Source of the DNA: Anaeromyces robustus
Lineage: Eukaryota > Neocallimastigomycota > Neocallimastigomycetes > Neocallimastigales > Neocallimastigaceae
Assembly: GCA_002104895.1 (NCBI GenBank)
Contig: MCFG01000423.1
Location: forward strand, 1-42,500
Reading direction: 5' to 3'
DNA: 42,500 bases
Within the stretch, counting starts at the first letter, position 1, and each line of letters opens with the position of its first letter. Shown in pieces: positions 29,149 to 41,163 of the stretch. A model generated the notes under the pieces. The model ran no database searches and was not told the DNA's origin. It was given only the letters and a program-made list of their open reading frames with translations. A program made the position numbers and the translations under genes.

Positions 29149-29321
29149 TTTTTTTATGGCACACAATTTGTACGTCACTTTTATTGAATTTAAATATTAA
29201 AATACATGAATCATATAGAATTAAAGTAAAATTGATCTATCCTATTTCACTTGGGTTGGTAATAGGAATAGGCATTTGCCCTACTAGGTTGTCTTTACTG
29301 TGTTATCAACATTGACGTTCC
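29088..29321 (-). mobile_element. Short 3' fragment of the same non-LTR family, inserted in the older copy
   Basis: An interrupted poly(T) of about 68 nt (29088-29155, the poly(A) tail on the minus strand) is followed by the element's 3' terminus, whose minus strand ends GTGTGCCAT. Compared with the copy at 29506-31360, about 150 bp of 3' UTR is missing after GAATCAT. The match resumes at ATAGAATTAAAG and stops after TTGACGTTCC near 29321. The poly(T) abuts the older element inside the sequence encoding A-K-x-N-E-M-T-F, so this copy appears to have landed in it. The next 184 bp (29322-29505) are less AT-rich but I could not assign them. Confidence 0.75.
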
Positions 29322-29503
29322 TTCCGATAGAGCAAGATCTGGTATATCTTTGGAAGGTCCATATTTACATTCCAAGTATATAGAAACTTTTTTTTAGCCG
29401 GATTTTTTGTTAGTACATCTCTAGTTATATATTTATTTTGAACGACCTTTTAATTTTTTCTTTAGGGTACGAGATTCTTTAGTCCATGAATAATAAGTAT
29501 AGT

Positions 29504-29505
<2 letters not shown>

Positions 29506-29548
<43 letters not shown>

Positions 29549-31360
29549 GCACACAATTTGTACGTCACTTTTATTGAATTTAAATATTAAAATACATGAA
29601 TCATAAAAAAACACGTAATGAAAAAAATGATACTAAAAAAAATAAAAAAAAACCAGTAATATATTATTGATAAGAATAAATAATACTGGAGGGAAAAAAA
29701 AATAGTATAATAATATTTAAAAACAATAAATCCATACAAGCCCTTAATTCTAAATATAGAATTAAAGTAAAATTGATCTATCCTATTCCACTAGGGTCAG
29801 AAATAGGATCGGCATTTGCCCTACTAGGCTGTCCTACTGTGTTATCAGCATTGACGTTCCTGGAGAGGTTGGTTTTAAATTTATTGAACAATATATGTTG
29901 TCTTTTACAGACAACAGGCATGATATCATTCAATAGAGCCGCAGATCGCAACAAGAATGGGGATTTTGAATAAGTACCAGATTCAGTCTGACACTTAAAC
30001 AAACATTCCCATTCCATTTTGTATGGACTATTGTTAATTCTATCACTAAAACCATAATCCCTTCCATCAATTAAAAAAATATAAATACTATACCTATTAA
30101 CTATTTTTTTATTACCTAATATATCTATATTACTAATACTATTAATCCTCATATTATTACTATTTTTATAACCCTTAACAATACTATTAATTCTATTATC
30201 TACACTAGGGTTATTACTGGTCCTAACTAAACTATTAAAAAGACTATCTAAAAAATAAAAAAAAATTTCTATCTAGATCAGAGAAGTGATCAATACGAAG
30301 ATTTTTAAATAAGAAACAATTTATAAACCAATGATCAATTCTCTGATAACTGTCACAATGGAAACAACATGAACAACAATTAGGACAAGAATTATTAATC
30401 ATTTTTGCAGCTTTAGCAACTCTAGCATCGATTTTATATCCACATCTTGCCCTAAGTATCCACCTAAAACCTTTGCTATATTCAAGATATTCTAGATTAA
30501 GTTTTAAGTAATTCCTTGATTCTTCAAATTTGTACATTTTATAAGTTTTAGCTTTAATTGATTTATCACTGTTCATGTCTCTGTCCCAATAGAATTCCAT
30601 AATTTCTTTAGAAGAGGATGAAATATTGTTTAATTTATCATTTAATATTTTACTTTCTTTGTCCCAAGTCCATTTTCTTGTTGTAGCAACATTATTAACT
30701 ATCTTAGAGATAATGCAGTTGGAGTCCTTCCACTTATTAAAACATCTAACCTGAGCTAAAGCACATTTACCAGAAAGTGGAGGAATATTGAGTTCTTTTG
30801 AGATGCAATAAATAGAAACAAAAGAATTAGGTTTCGAGTAGCCTAAAATCCAATAAAAACCTTTGTTAATAATTGTTTGTGTAGAACTAGTATTGTTTTT
30901 GTTAGAACCAAGCAAAGGAGCGTAATAGGAAACTTGTCCAATAACTTTTGCAGAGAATAAAGTTCTTTTAAGAGGAATAGGAATCAGATCATTTTTCAAA
31001 AAACCTTGAATTGAAAACAAAGCCTTACTAACTTTATTTTTCATTTTACTGATAACGAATTTTAAATCTAGAGTTTTGTGAAAGGGAACACCAAGGTATG
31101 TATAACAATCTGTTTTAGGGATTGGGATTCCTGTTAAATAAAAGGTAGGGTCTTCTCTAAGAATATATTCCGAATTTTCATGTCTAACAGCAAATGTGGC
31201 ACATTTATTAATTCCAAAAGTCATCTCGTTGTCCTTAGCCCATTTACTAACTGAGCGAAGAAGTTTATTCATACGAGATCTACTAGGGGCACAAAGAACA
31301 ATATCATCAGCAAATAATCCTCCACAGCAATATTCAACAAAATAACAAACAATAATATAT
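29506..31360 (-). mobile_element. 5'-truncated non-LTR retrotransposon with 40-nt poly(A) tail
   Basis: The element is in minus orientation. A pure run of 40 T at 29506-29545 is its poly(A) tail, preceded on the minus strand by AATAAA about 25 nt upstream, a 3' UTR, and a reverse-transcriptase ORF ending at 29778. At the 5' side the match ends just upstream of the FADD active-site motif (31310-31321 region), where a stop lies at 31360-31362, so the first part of ORF2, the endonuclease and any ORF1 are absent. 5' truncation plus a tail is the hallmark of target-primed reverse transcription. I found no convincing target-site duplication. The clade is not determined; L1-like lineages are possible. 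Confidence 0.85.
29778..31359 (-). pseudogene. Reverse transcriptase ORF2 C-terminal part, frameshifted
   Basis: The frame runs from the FADDIVLCAPS active-site motif through the thumb region (YLGVPF, LLGSNK, LSGKCALAQV, RWILRARCGYK) to a cysteine-rich C-terminus with CPNC and a downstream His-x4-Cys, typical of non-LTR ORF2 proteins. It stops at 30244. The coding sequence continues in another frame without stops to 29778 (LIDGRDYGF, WECLFKC), so a one-base shift lies at the nine-T homopolymer on the coding strand near 30263-30270. This is either real decay or a homopolymer sequencing error. With the 5' part missing, the copy cannot be autonomous either way. Confidence 0.85.
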
Positions 31361-32271
31361 CAATAATTGCTTAAAATAACTCTATATTTTATAATAATTA
31401 AATGAAAAGGATTTATGTATTTAAGCAAAACAAACAAACAAACAAACAAAAAAAAAAAAACAACCAAATAACAAACGAATAAATATTTATATTTTTTTTT
31501 AAAGTATATTAATAAAATATAAATGTAATAATATGTTATAAGAATAAATGTAATTAAATTGAAAATGAAATCACAAAAAACAATTTACTTTTTCTTTTAT
31601 AAATTTCTAATTAAAGAGTTCATTTATAACTAACATTATTTTGTTATTAAATCACCAATATTTTTTTTCTTTTAAATAAAAAAAAACCAAACATAATACA
31701 TATTTTTATATTATAATACAAACGTTTTTATCTATTGTTTCTCTTTATCCCTTCACTTCCAATTTAAATTTAAATTTTATCTTGAATTAAAACTGAATTT
31801 ATAAATAAAACCTTGAACCTATATTAAAAGATTAATTCTTATTAATTATAAATATAAAAATTCCGGCTATTTTTAACTACAAGTTTTTCTTTTTTTTTTT
31901 TTTTTTTTTAAATTTATTAACAAAATTCTAAATATATGATTTTTTTTTTGGGTTTTATCAATAAACATTAGTCTTTTTATATTGAATAAATAAAAAAAAT
32001 AATATATTAACATGTTATAAATATAAGAAATTTATTTAAAAAAAAAATAAAAAAAAGTAAATAAAAAAATTCCTGTGTAAACCTGTTTTGAAAAAAAATA
32101 AAAAATAAGAGAATTTAAATTTTTAATCAAGTCTACCTAAGAATTAAAAAAAATATATATACAATAAAAATACGTATATTATATTATTTTTTATATTTTT
32201 TTTATTTATTTTATTGAATGCTATATTCTTATTTTCATCACAATGTCAATATTTCATTTCAAACCACCAAT
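31361..32271. other. AT-rich spacer, no gene seen
   Basis: Lies between the 5'-truncated end of the retrotransposon and the 3' end of the Stm1/SERBP1 gene. Homopolymers and a short (CAAA)n stretch at 31430-31447. The part next to 32271 should be the 3' UTR of the Stm1/SERBP1 gene. Confidence 0.55.
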
Positions 32272-33185
32272 TTACTTTAAGGATGGGAAGTCATTAGTAT
32301 CATCAACGTTAACCTTGCTGGTTGGACGCTTGCTGTTACTACCTCTGTTTTGACGACCACCACGACCACGACGACCATCGTTGAATCTTTGTTCGATTTC
32401 ATAGACGTAGGTCTTTTCCTTTTGTTTCTTGACTCTGTGAGACTTTTCATTACCTTTACCAACGAAGTAAGCTTCTTCGTCCTTGGATAATTCAACAGTT
32501 TCACCCCATTTGGATTCGTCAACACCTTCGTTAGCAGTTCTGATAGTGTTTTCGTTAACGATAGCCTTCTTGGCTTGACTAGCAAGGTAATCGTTTAAGG
32601 TCATTAATTTTTCTTCTGGTTTGGTTTCTTTAACTTCTTCTTCACCGTTGGCGTTGTTTTCTTGTTCAACTTCAACAACTTCTTCTAAGTTTTCAGTTGG
32701 TTTACCCCAAGAACCCTTACCGGCGACATCCTTCTTTTGACTGTCTCTTCTGGCAGAACCACTGTGACGATCGAATTCACGGCCACGTCCCTTGTATTCA
32801 CCACGGCCACCGCGACGACGGTTACTACTACCTTCAGAGGATCTGGCTGGTCTGCCTATTATTACAAATTTTATAAATTTTTTTAAATGAAAAAAAAAAT
32901 TTAATATTATTTCTATACATATTTATTTATATTTATATTTATATATTATGATAAATTAAATAAACATATATTCATTTTATACTTACTTGATTTACCGGCA
33001 AAACCACCGCGCTTTGGATAATCGTTTCTTAATCTGTTTTCTCCTGGAGTGGCACGGCTGTTATCAACATAGGTGTTGTTCTTAATAACTTTCTTTTCGT
33101 TTCTGGTGAGTTTGGTGGTGGTTTGGGTAGCTTCTTCTTCTTCACCCAAAAGATCGAAAGGATTTTTTGACCGGACGTCAGTCAT
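32272..33185 (-). CDS. Stm1/SERBP1/HABP4-family ribosome-associated mRNA-binding protein, 2 exons, 260 aa
   Basis: Exons 33185-32987 and 32855-32272, joined in phase 1 by a GTAAGT-AG intron. The N-terminus MTDVRSKNPFDLLG matches the fungal Stm1 start. The centre carries an Arg/Gly-rich stretch and REFDRHSGS (92-100), a near-exact match to the SERBP1/HABP4 motif. The second half begins MTLNDYLASQAKKA (from 151), equivalent to the conserved MTL-D-[WY] segment, then NEGVDESKW, an RGRGG tract and the terminal NDFPSLK. By family it binds the 40S subunit with eEF2, stabilises idle 80S ribosomes and binds mRNA. Codon use is distinctly richer in C-ending codons (GTC, GCC, AAG, CGT) than in neighbouring genes, as expected for an abundant protein. 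No catalytic residues are expected. Confidence 0.92.
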
Positions 33186-35668
33186 CTTATTTTTTTACAA
33201 ATTTATAATAAAAAAATTGAATGTTATTTACGCGTTTTTGTTATAATTATTTGATAAAAAATGTTAAATAAACAAATATTATAATATAAAATAAATATTT
33301 ATTTTCAATTGTCTTTATTTATATTGGTGTAACTGAACGTGTATCTCATTAATTTCTACTATTTAATATCAAAATATATCTCCTTCTAGATGGATGCCTT
33401 CAATATTTTTTTTAATTCTTTTTTTATCCATCAAATTATATGATAATTTGAAAAAAAAATTTGTTCATTTTTCGTTTTTCTTTATAATTCATATATTTAT
33501 TTGATTAATCCATCATTCATCCTTTAAATACTCTTTTCATTTTTACGGATTTCATATTTATTTTACATCTACAACAATACAAATAAAGGCAATCATAAAT
33601 AAACATCAATCATTAACTTCATCATTTAATACCTTTTATTTCTAGTTAATATATGGAAATAAAATTTAAAAAGAGTGGTAAATTTATTGCAAAATTATGC
33701 AACTTTTCTAACTTTTTGATTATCAAATAATATTTAAGGAATATTAATAAAGAATAAAATATAATTTTTTTGACCAATCATATTAAAGAATATAAAAAAG
33801 GTTAAATAATTTTATAATCTAATATATCTTTCATTTTTTTTATGTGATGTATATATATTTATTTAATACTAAGACAAGAATGTTGGTTTTATGTAATAGA
33901 AAGTCCGCAGTTTATAGGAAAAATAGTTTTTTTTTTGAAATATTTTTTTTTTCTTACAAAAATATTTTACATATTTTTGTCAAATATAAAAAAAAGAAAA
34001 TTGTAATTAATATTAATAGAAAAAAGGAGCAAGACATGTAAATGAAGAATCAAAAGTTATTATGCTTTTTTTTTTTTTTTATTAAGTATATATCTTTTTC
34101 ATATAATTTCATAGTTATTTACAAAAAAAAAAATATGGAACCGAAAATTAAATGCTATTTTATGTATAAGATAAAATATACTTTATGTTCATTTATTTAT
34201 TTGACGTTTTTTCTTCTACTTTTTTTTTTAAATGAATGGTCAATTTCTTGGAAACAACATATTTTGACAAATAAATTACCTTTTCTTTTTTTTTTTTTTT
34301 TTTTTTTTTCAATTTCAGATTTAAATCCCTTTCTTATACTATGTATTTTTTATTTTTTTATTTTTTCTATTTATATATTAAGTAAAGAAGATATTTTGAA
34401 GTAATTATTATATATATATATATTTAAAATTGAATAAATGAGTAGTTATTATTTTTTTACAGTTAATATTAATAATAATAAATTAGTATACTAGAATATT
34501 ATTAAATCTATGAATAGTTTTTTTTTTTTTTTTAGTATTTTCATTTAAAACATAACAATAAATCCTGATAATTTATTACAATATCTTTTATATTTTTTTG
34601 CCTTTTATTTTCTTTGTTTTATTATATTTTTGAAATAACATATGTTAATGAAAAACACACACAAAAAAATATAAACAACAACAACAATACTAATCATAAA
34701 AGTAATAATAAAGATAGGATTTATAAAAACCCTGTAATATTGTTTTATTTTATTTTTTTAATTTTTATTTATTTTTTTTATATATTTTTTCATTTTTCTT
34801 TTGTTTTATTTAATATTTAATATTTAATAATTGAAGGGAAGAGATAATTTATACCATAATAGTTTTATTTTTAAACTAAAATGAAACCACAAGATTATTA
34901 TTATTATTAATATTATTTTTTGTAATATAATAATCAATTTATTCAAAGATACAAAAATAGTTTATTTATTAATGCTTTTCTTTCCTTCAAAGATTATATA
35001 TTTTATAAGGATATAATTTTTTTTATTGATTAATCCTAAATACTTGAAATATTAATTTATATATTTCATTTTTTATTATAAATTATTTCAGTTTTTCAAT
35101 TATCTTTTTATTTTTATCTTTTTATTTCTATTTGTATTTCTTTATATTTTTTATTTCTATTTGTATTTCTTTATATTTTTTATTTATTTTTATTTATTTA
35201 TTTATTTTTATTTTTTTATTTATTTTTATTTTTTTTTATTTATTTTTATATTTTTTTTTATTATTTTTATTTTTATTTTTTTTTTTTTTAATTTTTTTCT
35301 CGTTTTGTTTTTGTTTTATCATAATTATATATATTAATTTTATTTTATTATTATATATATATATATATATTTTAATTCTTTATTTATTCTTTATTTTTTA
35401 TTATTATTTATTATTAATTAGGATTAAAACAAAATTGTATGATATTTCATATATATTTTATAATATAAAAACACTTTAATTTTATTATTAAATATATTTT
35501 TGAAATATCTTTTATCTTTATAATAAATTAATTATAATAAAAAGTTTACAATGATATGATAATAATATTTATTTATTTATTTATTCTTTTTCAATATAAA
35601 TATATTTTTCTAAATGAAAAAAGCTCTTTGATTTTTTTTTTTTTTTTTTTTTTTTTGAATATTTAATT
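33186..35668. other. AT-rich spacer, no supported gene
   Basis: 5' flank of the Stm1/SERBP1 gene and 3' flank of the ELO gene. The segment 33310-33640 is slightly less AT-rich and could hold promoter elements. Plus-strand open frames at 33844-34041 and 34042-34404 abut each other but are Phe/Lys/Ile strings with no recognisable domain. 35100-35300 is a T-rich (TTTAT)n tract. Confidence 0.5.
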
Positions 35669-36111
35669 CTATTTTTTATCAGATGTTGATTTTTTCGATC
35701 CTTGATGATTATTTTTATTAACCTTCTTTTTATTTTTTACACCTTTTTTCTGTGACATTGATAAATGACTTGGTTTTTTATTTAAATATTTCTTTTGATT
35801 TTTAGTTAATTTATCTGGTGCTATTTCATTTAAGTAGGATATATAAGCTTGATAAAAGGTATTATTTAAAATTTTTAAATCTTTAATATGAATTCTAATA
35901 AATCCTACAAAGAAGAATATATTTCCTATTAGTGTCATGAAGAATGGTATTAAACCATCACATTTTAAATCATTTTGTATATAAAATTTATTTGGAATTA
36001 TTTGTGGATAATGACTTAAAATATAGAAAAATACATGTGGTATACAGATAGCAAATGAAGCAACAAATTGAAGAGATTGGAAGAAAATGATTTTTTTCTA
36101 TAAAGCATTAC

Positions 36112-36142
<31 letters not shown>

Positions 36143-38098
36143 AAATTGAGGAATTATTAAATAATATGATGATAAAAAATAATAATAATATACAATTACT
36201 TTTAATTTTCTATTTTTATATAAAATTTAATTAACATACTTTATAAAATGGTGCTTTATCGACATCTACAGATATTTTCCAAGAATAAATATATAAAAAT
36301 GAGTGAACAAAACTATTTACAAATACAGCCAAGCTATTTATTATAATTATAATAATAAAAAATTTCTAGTTAAATAAAATATCTAATATATATATATAAA
36401 GAATACATATACATTTTTTATGACATTAATTTTTTTTTTTTTTTTTTTAATTATTTACGTTGAATAATTCATTCTATTATTTAACCAACTATAGATTAAT
36501 GGGATGGCATATATATGTCTCCATATATGATAATGTCTAAGAGATTTCTAATTAACAGTTAATAAAATAATAATAAAACCATAATATATGTATATATAGT
36601 ATTTGTATGATAATAAAAGTTTTATTAAAAAAATTCATTTCTTTTAATATAATTTTCTTTAATATATATATAATGACAGTTTAAATACATACTTTTTTAA
36701 AAGTTAATATAATAGAACCTGTTAATTGATATATTTTATTTAAATAATATAAATATGTTATGTATGGCCATAATCCTTTTGTTGTTGTTTCATGTTCACA
36801 ATAAATTTCTATAATATTAAATTTCTATTTTAAAGATAAAATTATATTGAATTATATTGATAAAAAATGTTTTAGTAATTAAATATGAAATATCAGAATA
36901 TATATATATATAAATAAAATAAATAATAAATAAATTATAAGGTATTAATGATTATATTAAGACTCATATATTACAGAAAGTTTATCAAATAGATTGTAGC
37001 CTGATAATACTGTTAAAATTATTGACCAAGCAATAAATACTTTGTTATTAAATGAAGTAAATTTATTCATATTAAAAGGCTTTTTATTTCTCATGTATAA
37101 CTGTATTTAATGTTTAAAGTATTATAATTGAATATATATATTAATATAATGTTATTGATATATATATATATATATATATAAACTAAAAAGAATACAATGT
37201 ACTAACTTTTATTATAGCAATTACTGAGAAATATGTTATCCAGAGCCATATTATACTCTTTAATAAAATAAAATAAAATAAGATAAATTTTTAAAAGGAT
37301 ATTAAACAAAGATATATATATATAAAAAAAAAAACATAAAATATGATGTTATAAAATATAATGAAGTATATTATGAAAAATTAATATAATAAATTATGAA
37401 AACATATATATTTATATATAATATTAATATAAAATGAATTAATTTAATTATTCATTTTATATTAATATTGAATATAAAATGAATAATATAAAATATTTAA
37501 AGATATAGCAATTTATTTAAAATTATTTATAGAATTTATTATAGAAAAACAAATTTTTGGTATATGTAAGTAGAAATTCGATTTTAATATAAACATTTCA
37601 TAATAAGAGTATATATGTTGACAAAATTTTCATTATATTTTGTAAATATTTTATTTTCGTAAAAGTAATAATTGAAAACAAAAAGGAAGAGAATAGATAT
37701 TTATTTATGATATATGGAAAATACATTTGATATAATGATGTGGATTAATCGAAGATATATAAATAAAATTTTTACATAAATTTATTTAATTATAATGAGT
37801 TAATAAATTTTATAATAGTATATTAAAAGAGCGTAAAATTAATTAAAATAAAAAAAAAGTATTATAACAGAATATAATAGTTAATAATATTATATATTAT
37901 AATAAATTAAAAAAAAATTATATTATTATTATAATGAGAATCTAATTTTTAAATTAAAAAAAAAAAAAAAAAAAAAAAACTTACTTTATAACCAGAGAGT
38001 GGTGTTTTATCCACTGTCCATGAGAAAAAGTTTGGATTAATTATTTGTTTCCATTCCCATTTATTTACTGGAGGGAATAAACTATTAATGCTTAACAT
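35669..38098 (-). CDS. ELO-family (very-long-chain fatty acid elongase-like) membrane protein with degenerate active site, 7 exons, 344 aa
   Basis: Exons in order: 38098-37985, 37257-37207, 37100-36975, 36824-36693, 36547-36459, 36333-36240, 36097-35669; GT-AG and phases all agree. The layout follows the ELO/ELOVL family: DKTPLSGYK before TM1, MRNKKPFNM after it, LYYLNKIYQL (122-131), SFVHSFLYIYSW in the late TM region, FFQSLQFVASF, and a Lys-rich tail ending SDKK, resembling an ER-retrieval signal. Family members are ER enzymes that condense malonyl-CoA with acyl-CoA. Two signatures are altered: the usual K-x-x-E-L-x-D-T reads KIYQLTGS (127-134), and the HxxHH box reads RHYHI (145-149). It may be inactive, regulatory, or use the nearby His146/His148/His152. 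Splice sites were chosen by hand. Confidence 0.82.
37420..37469. repeat. Perfect 20-bp inverted repeat inside ELO intron 1
   Basis: 37420-37439 is the exact reverse complement of 37450-37469, with a 10-nt spacer. A third partial copy of the arm follows at about 37470-37492. It lies inside the 727-nt first intron and could form a stem in the pre-mRNA. Confidence 0.8.
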
Positions 38099-39044
38099 TA
38101 TTATTTTTCTTTATCTTATTATTATTTATTTATATTTATTTTAATAGAATAAAATAAAATAAAATAAAAAAAACATATATATATTTATTTATTTCTATTA
38201 TTATATCTATAATCTTAAATAAAGAAAAACTATGAATTATATATAAACAATTATTAAAATAATATAAATAATATTTATTTATTTATTTATTTATTTTTAT
38301 TCTATCTCTATCTCTATCTCTATCTCTATATTTTTATTATTTATATTATCTTTATTATTGTTTTTTTTTTCTATTATTATTATTATTATTATTATTATTT
38401 TTGAAAAGATGTTATTAAATAAATATATATAATTTTTAATTATATTTTATTAGATGTAATTATTATTCAATAATAATAATTATATTTATGAAATTTCGGT
38501 TGAAATGAAATCTAAAATTTCTTATATTATAAAAAATTTTTTTGTTAATTATTTTTTTATTTATTTTTATTTTTATTTTTAAATTTATTTTTTTTTATTG
38601 AAATTAAGAAATGAAATTTTCAAATCTGGATAATCTATAATTTTGTAATAAAAATTATATTCATAATATAATATTTAACTTTTTTGAAATTATATTTTAA
38701 TTTTATAAAGAGATTTATTATTTTTCCTTTTTTATTTATTATATTTTTTGGAGTGAGTATCAAATATAAACTTTATTATTATAATTATTATTTAATATTT
38801 ATATGTATTATTTTTGTATCTCCTTTAATAATTATTTATAATATTTAAATTAATCATAATTATGTAAGTTACTTTTTTAAGTTTTTTTTTAATTTCATTA
38901 AAATAGTAAATTTTAAATGATATATAAAATATTTTAATAAATAAATATATAATTAATTATTAAATAAATGAATAAATGAATATAAAGTTAATAAATTAAC
39001 AAAAATAGAGAAATTTACTATTAACTAACTAATAAGTAAGTAAG

Positions 39045-39100
<56 letters not shown>

Positions 39101-40148
39101 AAATATATAAATAAATAAAAATATAAATAAATAAATATGTAAATAAGTAAATAAATAAATAATAAATAAACAATATTTAAAATATATATAAAATACTATA
39201 AAAAAAATGTATTAATGGAAAATTTTGTAGAAATTTATTTATAATAAATAAATAATTAATTAAATAATATATATATGAGCAGTTAAAATGATAGTAAATT
39301 GTAAAGAATTGTTTTTTGTTATATATATTTATTTATATTTATATTTATTTAAATTTGAAAAATAAAAAAAAATAATAAAGAATAATAATAAGAAAATAAA
39401 AAAGTATGAAAAATAGAAAAAAAAAAAGGAATAAAATATTTTTAAAGTTATAAGTCGATTATTGCAGTACTATAATCAATTTATATATAGGAAATATAAA
39501 ATTGAAAACAATAATTATTAGACCTTAGTATAATATAAAATAAAAAAAATAAAATAAGATAAAATAAAGTAATAAAGATTATTGTTAATGTACATATGAT
39601 TTTTTTAATAAAATTTTTAAATTTTATTATTTTTAATATAATAATTAGTAGATTAGTTGAATTAGTTAAAGTAATAATTATTTTAATAAAGTTTCAACAT
39701 TTAAAAACTTAAATCTATATTATTATTTTAACTTAGTTTATAAGTTTATAAGTTTACTTATATTGGAATTATATATGTAGAAAAAAAAGATATAAAATAA
39801 AAAAAGTATCTATATAAATTTTATATGTTTAATATTTTATATGTTTAATATTTTATAAGTAAAAAAACATTATGCTTAGGCTTAGCTGATATATATTGAA
39901 TATAGTTGATATATATTGAATATATCATATTCGATTTGTGTTACTTATTTTATTTATTATGCATAAAAAAAAAAATAAAATTGAATAAAATGTTGATCCT
40001 TTAATTTTATTGGATAAAATAAATCAATTAATGAGTTTAACTTTTAAATATGTAAATCAATGTATAAAGTATAATAATATATAATTTAAATAAATGAATA
40101 AATGAATATAAAGTTAATGAATAAGTAAAAAATAGAGGAAATTACTAT
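38099..40148. other. AT-rich 5' flank of the ELO gene, no gene seen
   Basis: Contains simple repeats: a (TCTATC)n stretch at about 38301-38330, a short (TTA)n, and an AAAT block at about 39044-39098. No frame with normal composition on either strand. Confidence 0.6.
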
Positions 40149-40394
<246 letters not shown>

Positions 40395-40679
40395 AATTTC
40401 TTTTTCTTTTTTTTTTTTATTACATGATTTATATATATATATTTATATATTTTAGACTAGGATTAATCTATTTAAAATAATTAATTTAAATAAAACAAAC
40501 ACATGAAATATAGATTACATTAAAGAATATACAATACTTATATTAAAATAAAGAATATACAATACATTAAATGTAAAATTATGTAAAATTAAGTTAAAGT
40601 AATAAAAGGTACAAAAAAAAAAATAATAATAATAAATTTATTACGGATATTAATCAAATTAAAAATATTAAATACACAA

Positions 40680-40806
40680 AAAGGAAAGAAGTTAAATTCC
40701 TAACCTTTCCAATTCAACGAATGAAATACCATTCATATCGGAATAAATTCCATGCTTTATCTTTTTCGAGATATTTACGCCCTTGAAGTTTCTTGGAGGT
40801 GTTCTT
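40680..40806 (-). pseudogene. Unidentified coding-like relic beside the retroelement fragments
   Basis: After the AT-rich spacer 40395-40679, this stretch has near-normal base composition. The minus strand translates through RTPPRNFKGVNISKK and IKHGIYSDMNGISF to a stop. I do not recognise the family. It could be the end of a broken host gene or a part of the element not present in the other copies. Confidence 0.35.
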
Positions 40807-40828
40807 ACTATTATTATACTAATTATGT

Positions 40829-41163
40829 TTTTTTTTTTATATAGCACACAATTCGTACATCATCTTTATTGATTTTAAATATTAATATACATGAATCATA
40901 AAAAAAAAAAACATAATTAGTATAGTAATAGAGTCTCAGATCGCAACAAGAATGGAGATTTTGAATATGTACCAGACTCAGTCTGACACTTAAATAAACA
41001 TTTCCATTCCTTTTTGTATGGACAATTGTTATTTCTTTCATTAAAACCATGTTCTCTTCCACCAATTAAAAAATATAAGTTTGATACCTATTAACAATTT
41101 TTCTATTTCCTAAAAATATTGATATTACATATACTGTTGTTCCTAATAATTTTTATTTTAATA
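40829..41163 (-). mobile_element. Non-LTR 3' fragment, internally deleted, with foldback arms
   Basis: A short poly(T) and the 3' terminus of the element (minus strand ends GTGCTATA) are at 40829-40898. Sequence matching the C-terminal ORF2 region of the copy at 29506-31360 follows from 40931 to about 41150. The stretch 40806-40838 and the stretch 40899-40932 are nearly perfect reverse complements around the 3' UTR piece. Substitutions shared with the next copy (CACACAATTCGTACATC versus CACACAATTTGTACGTC) define a separate subfamily. Confidence 0.75.

Noticed and set aside
33844-34404. Two abutting plus-strand frames of 65 and 120 codons
   Set aside because: Dominated by Phe, Lys, Ile and Tyr from homopolymers; no domain, no plausible splice structure, no codon preference.
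34614-35479. Plus-strand frames ending in Phe/Ile strings
   Set aside because: Composition is what T-rich low-complexity DNA gives in any frame.
36805-36830. Second possible acceptor for ELO exon 4 at the downstream ATTATAG
   Set aside because: It also begins AAATTT but shifts the frame to an early stop; the upstream AATAG acceptor keeps phase 0 and family similarity.
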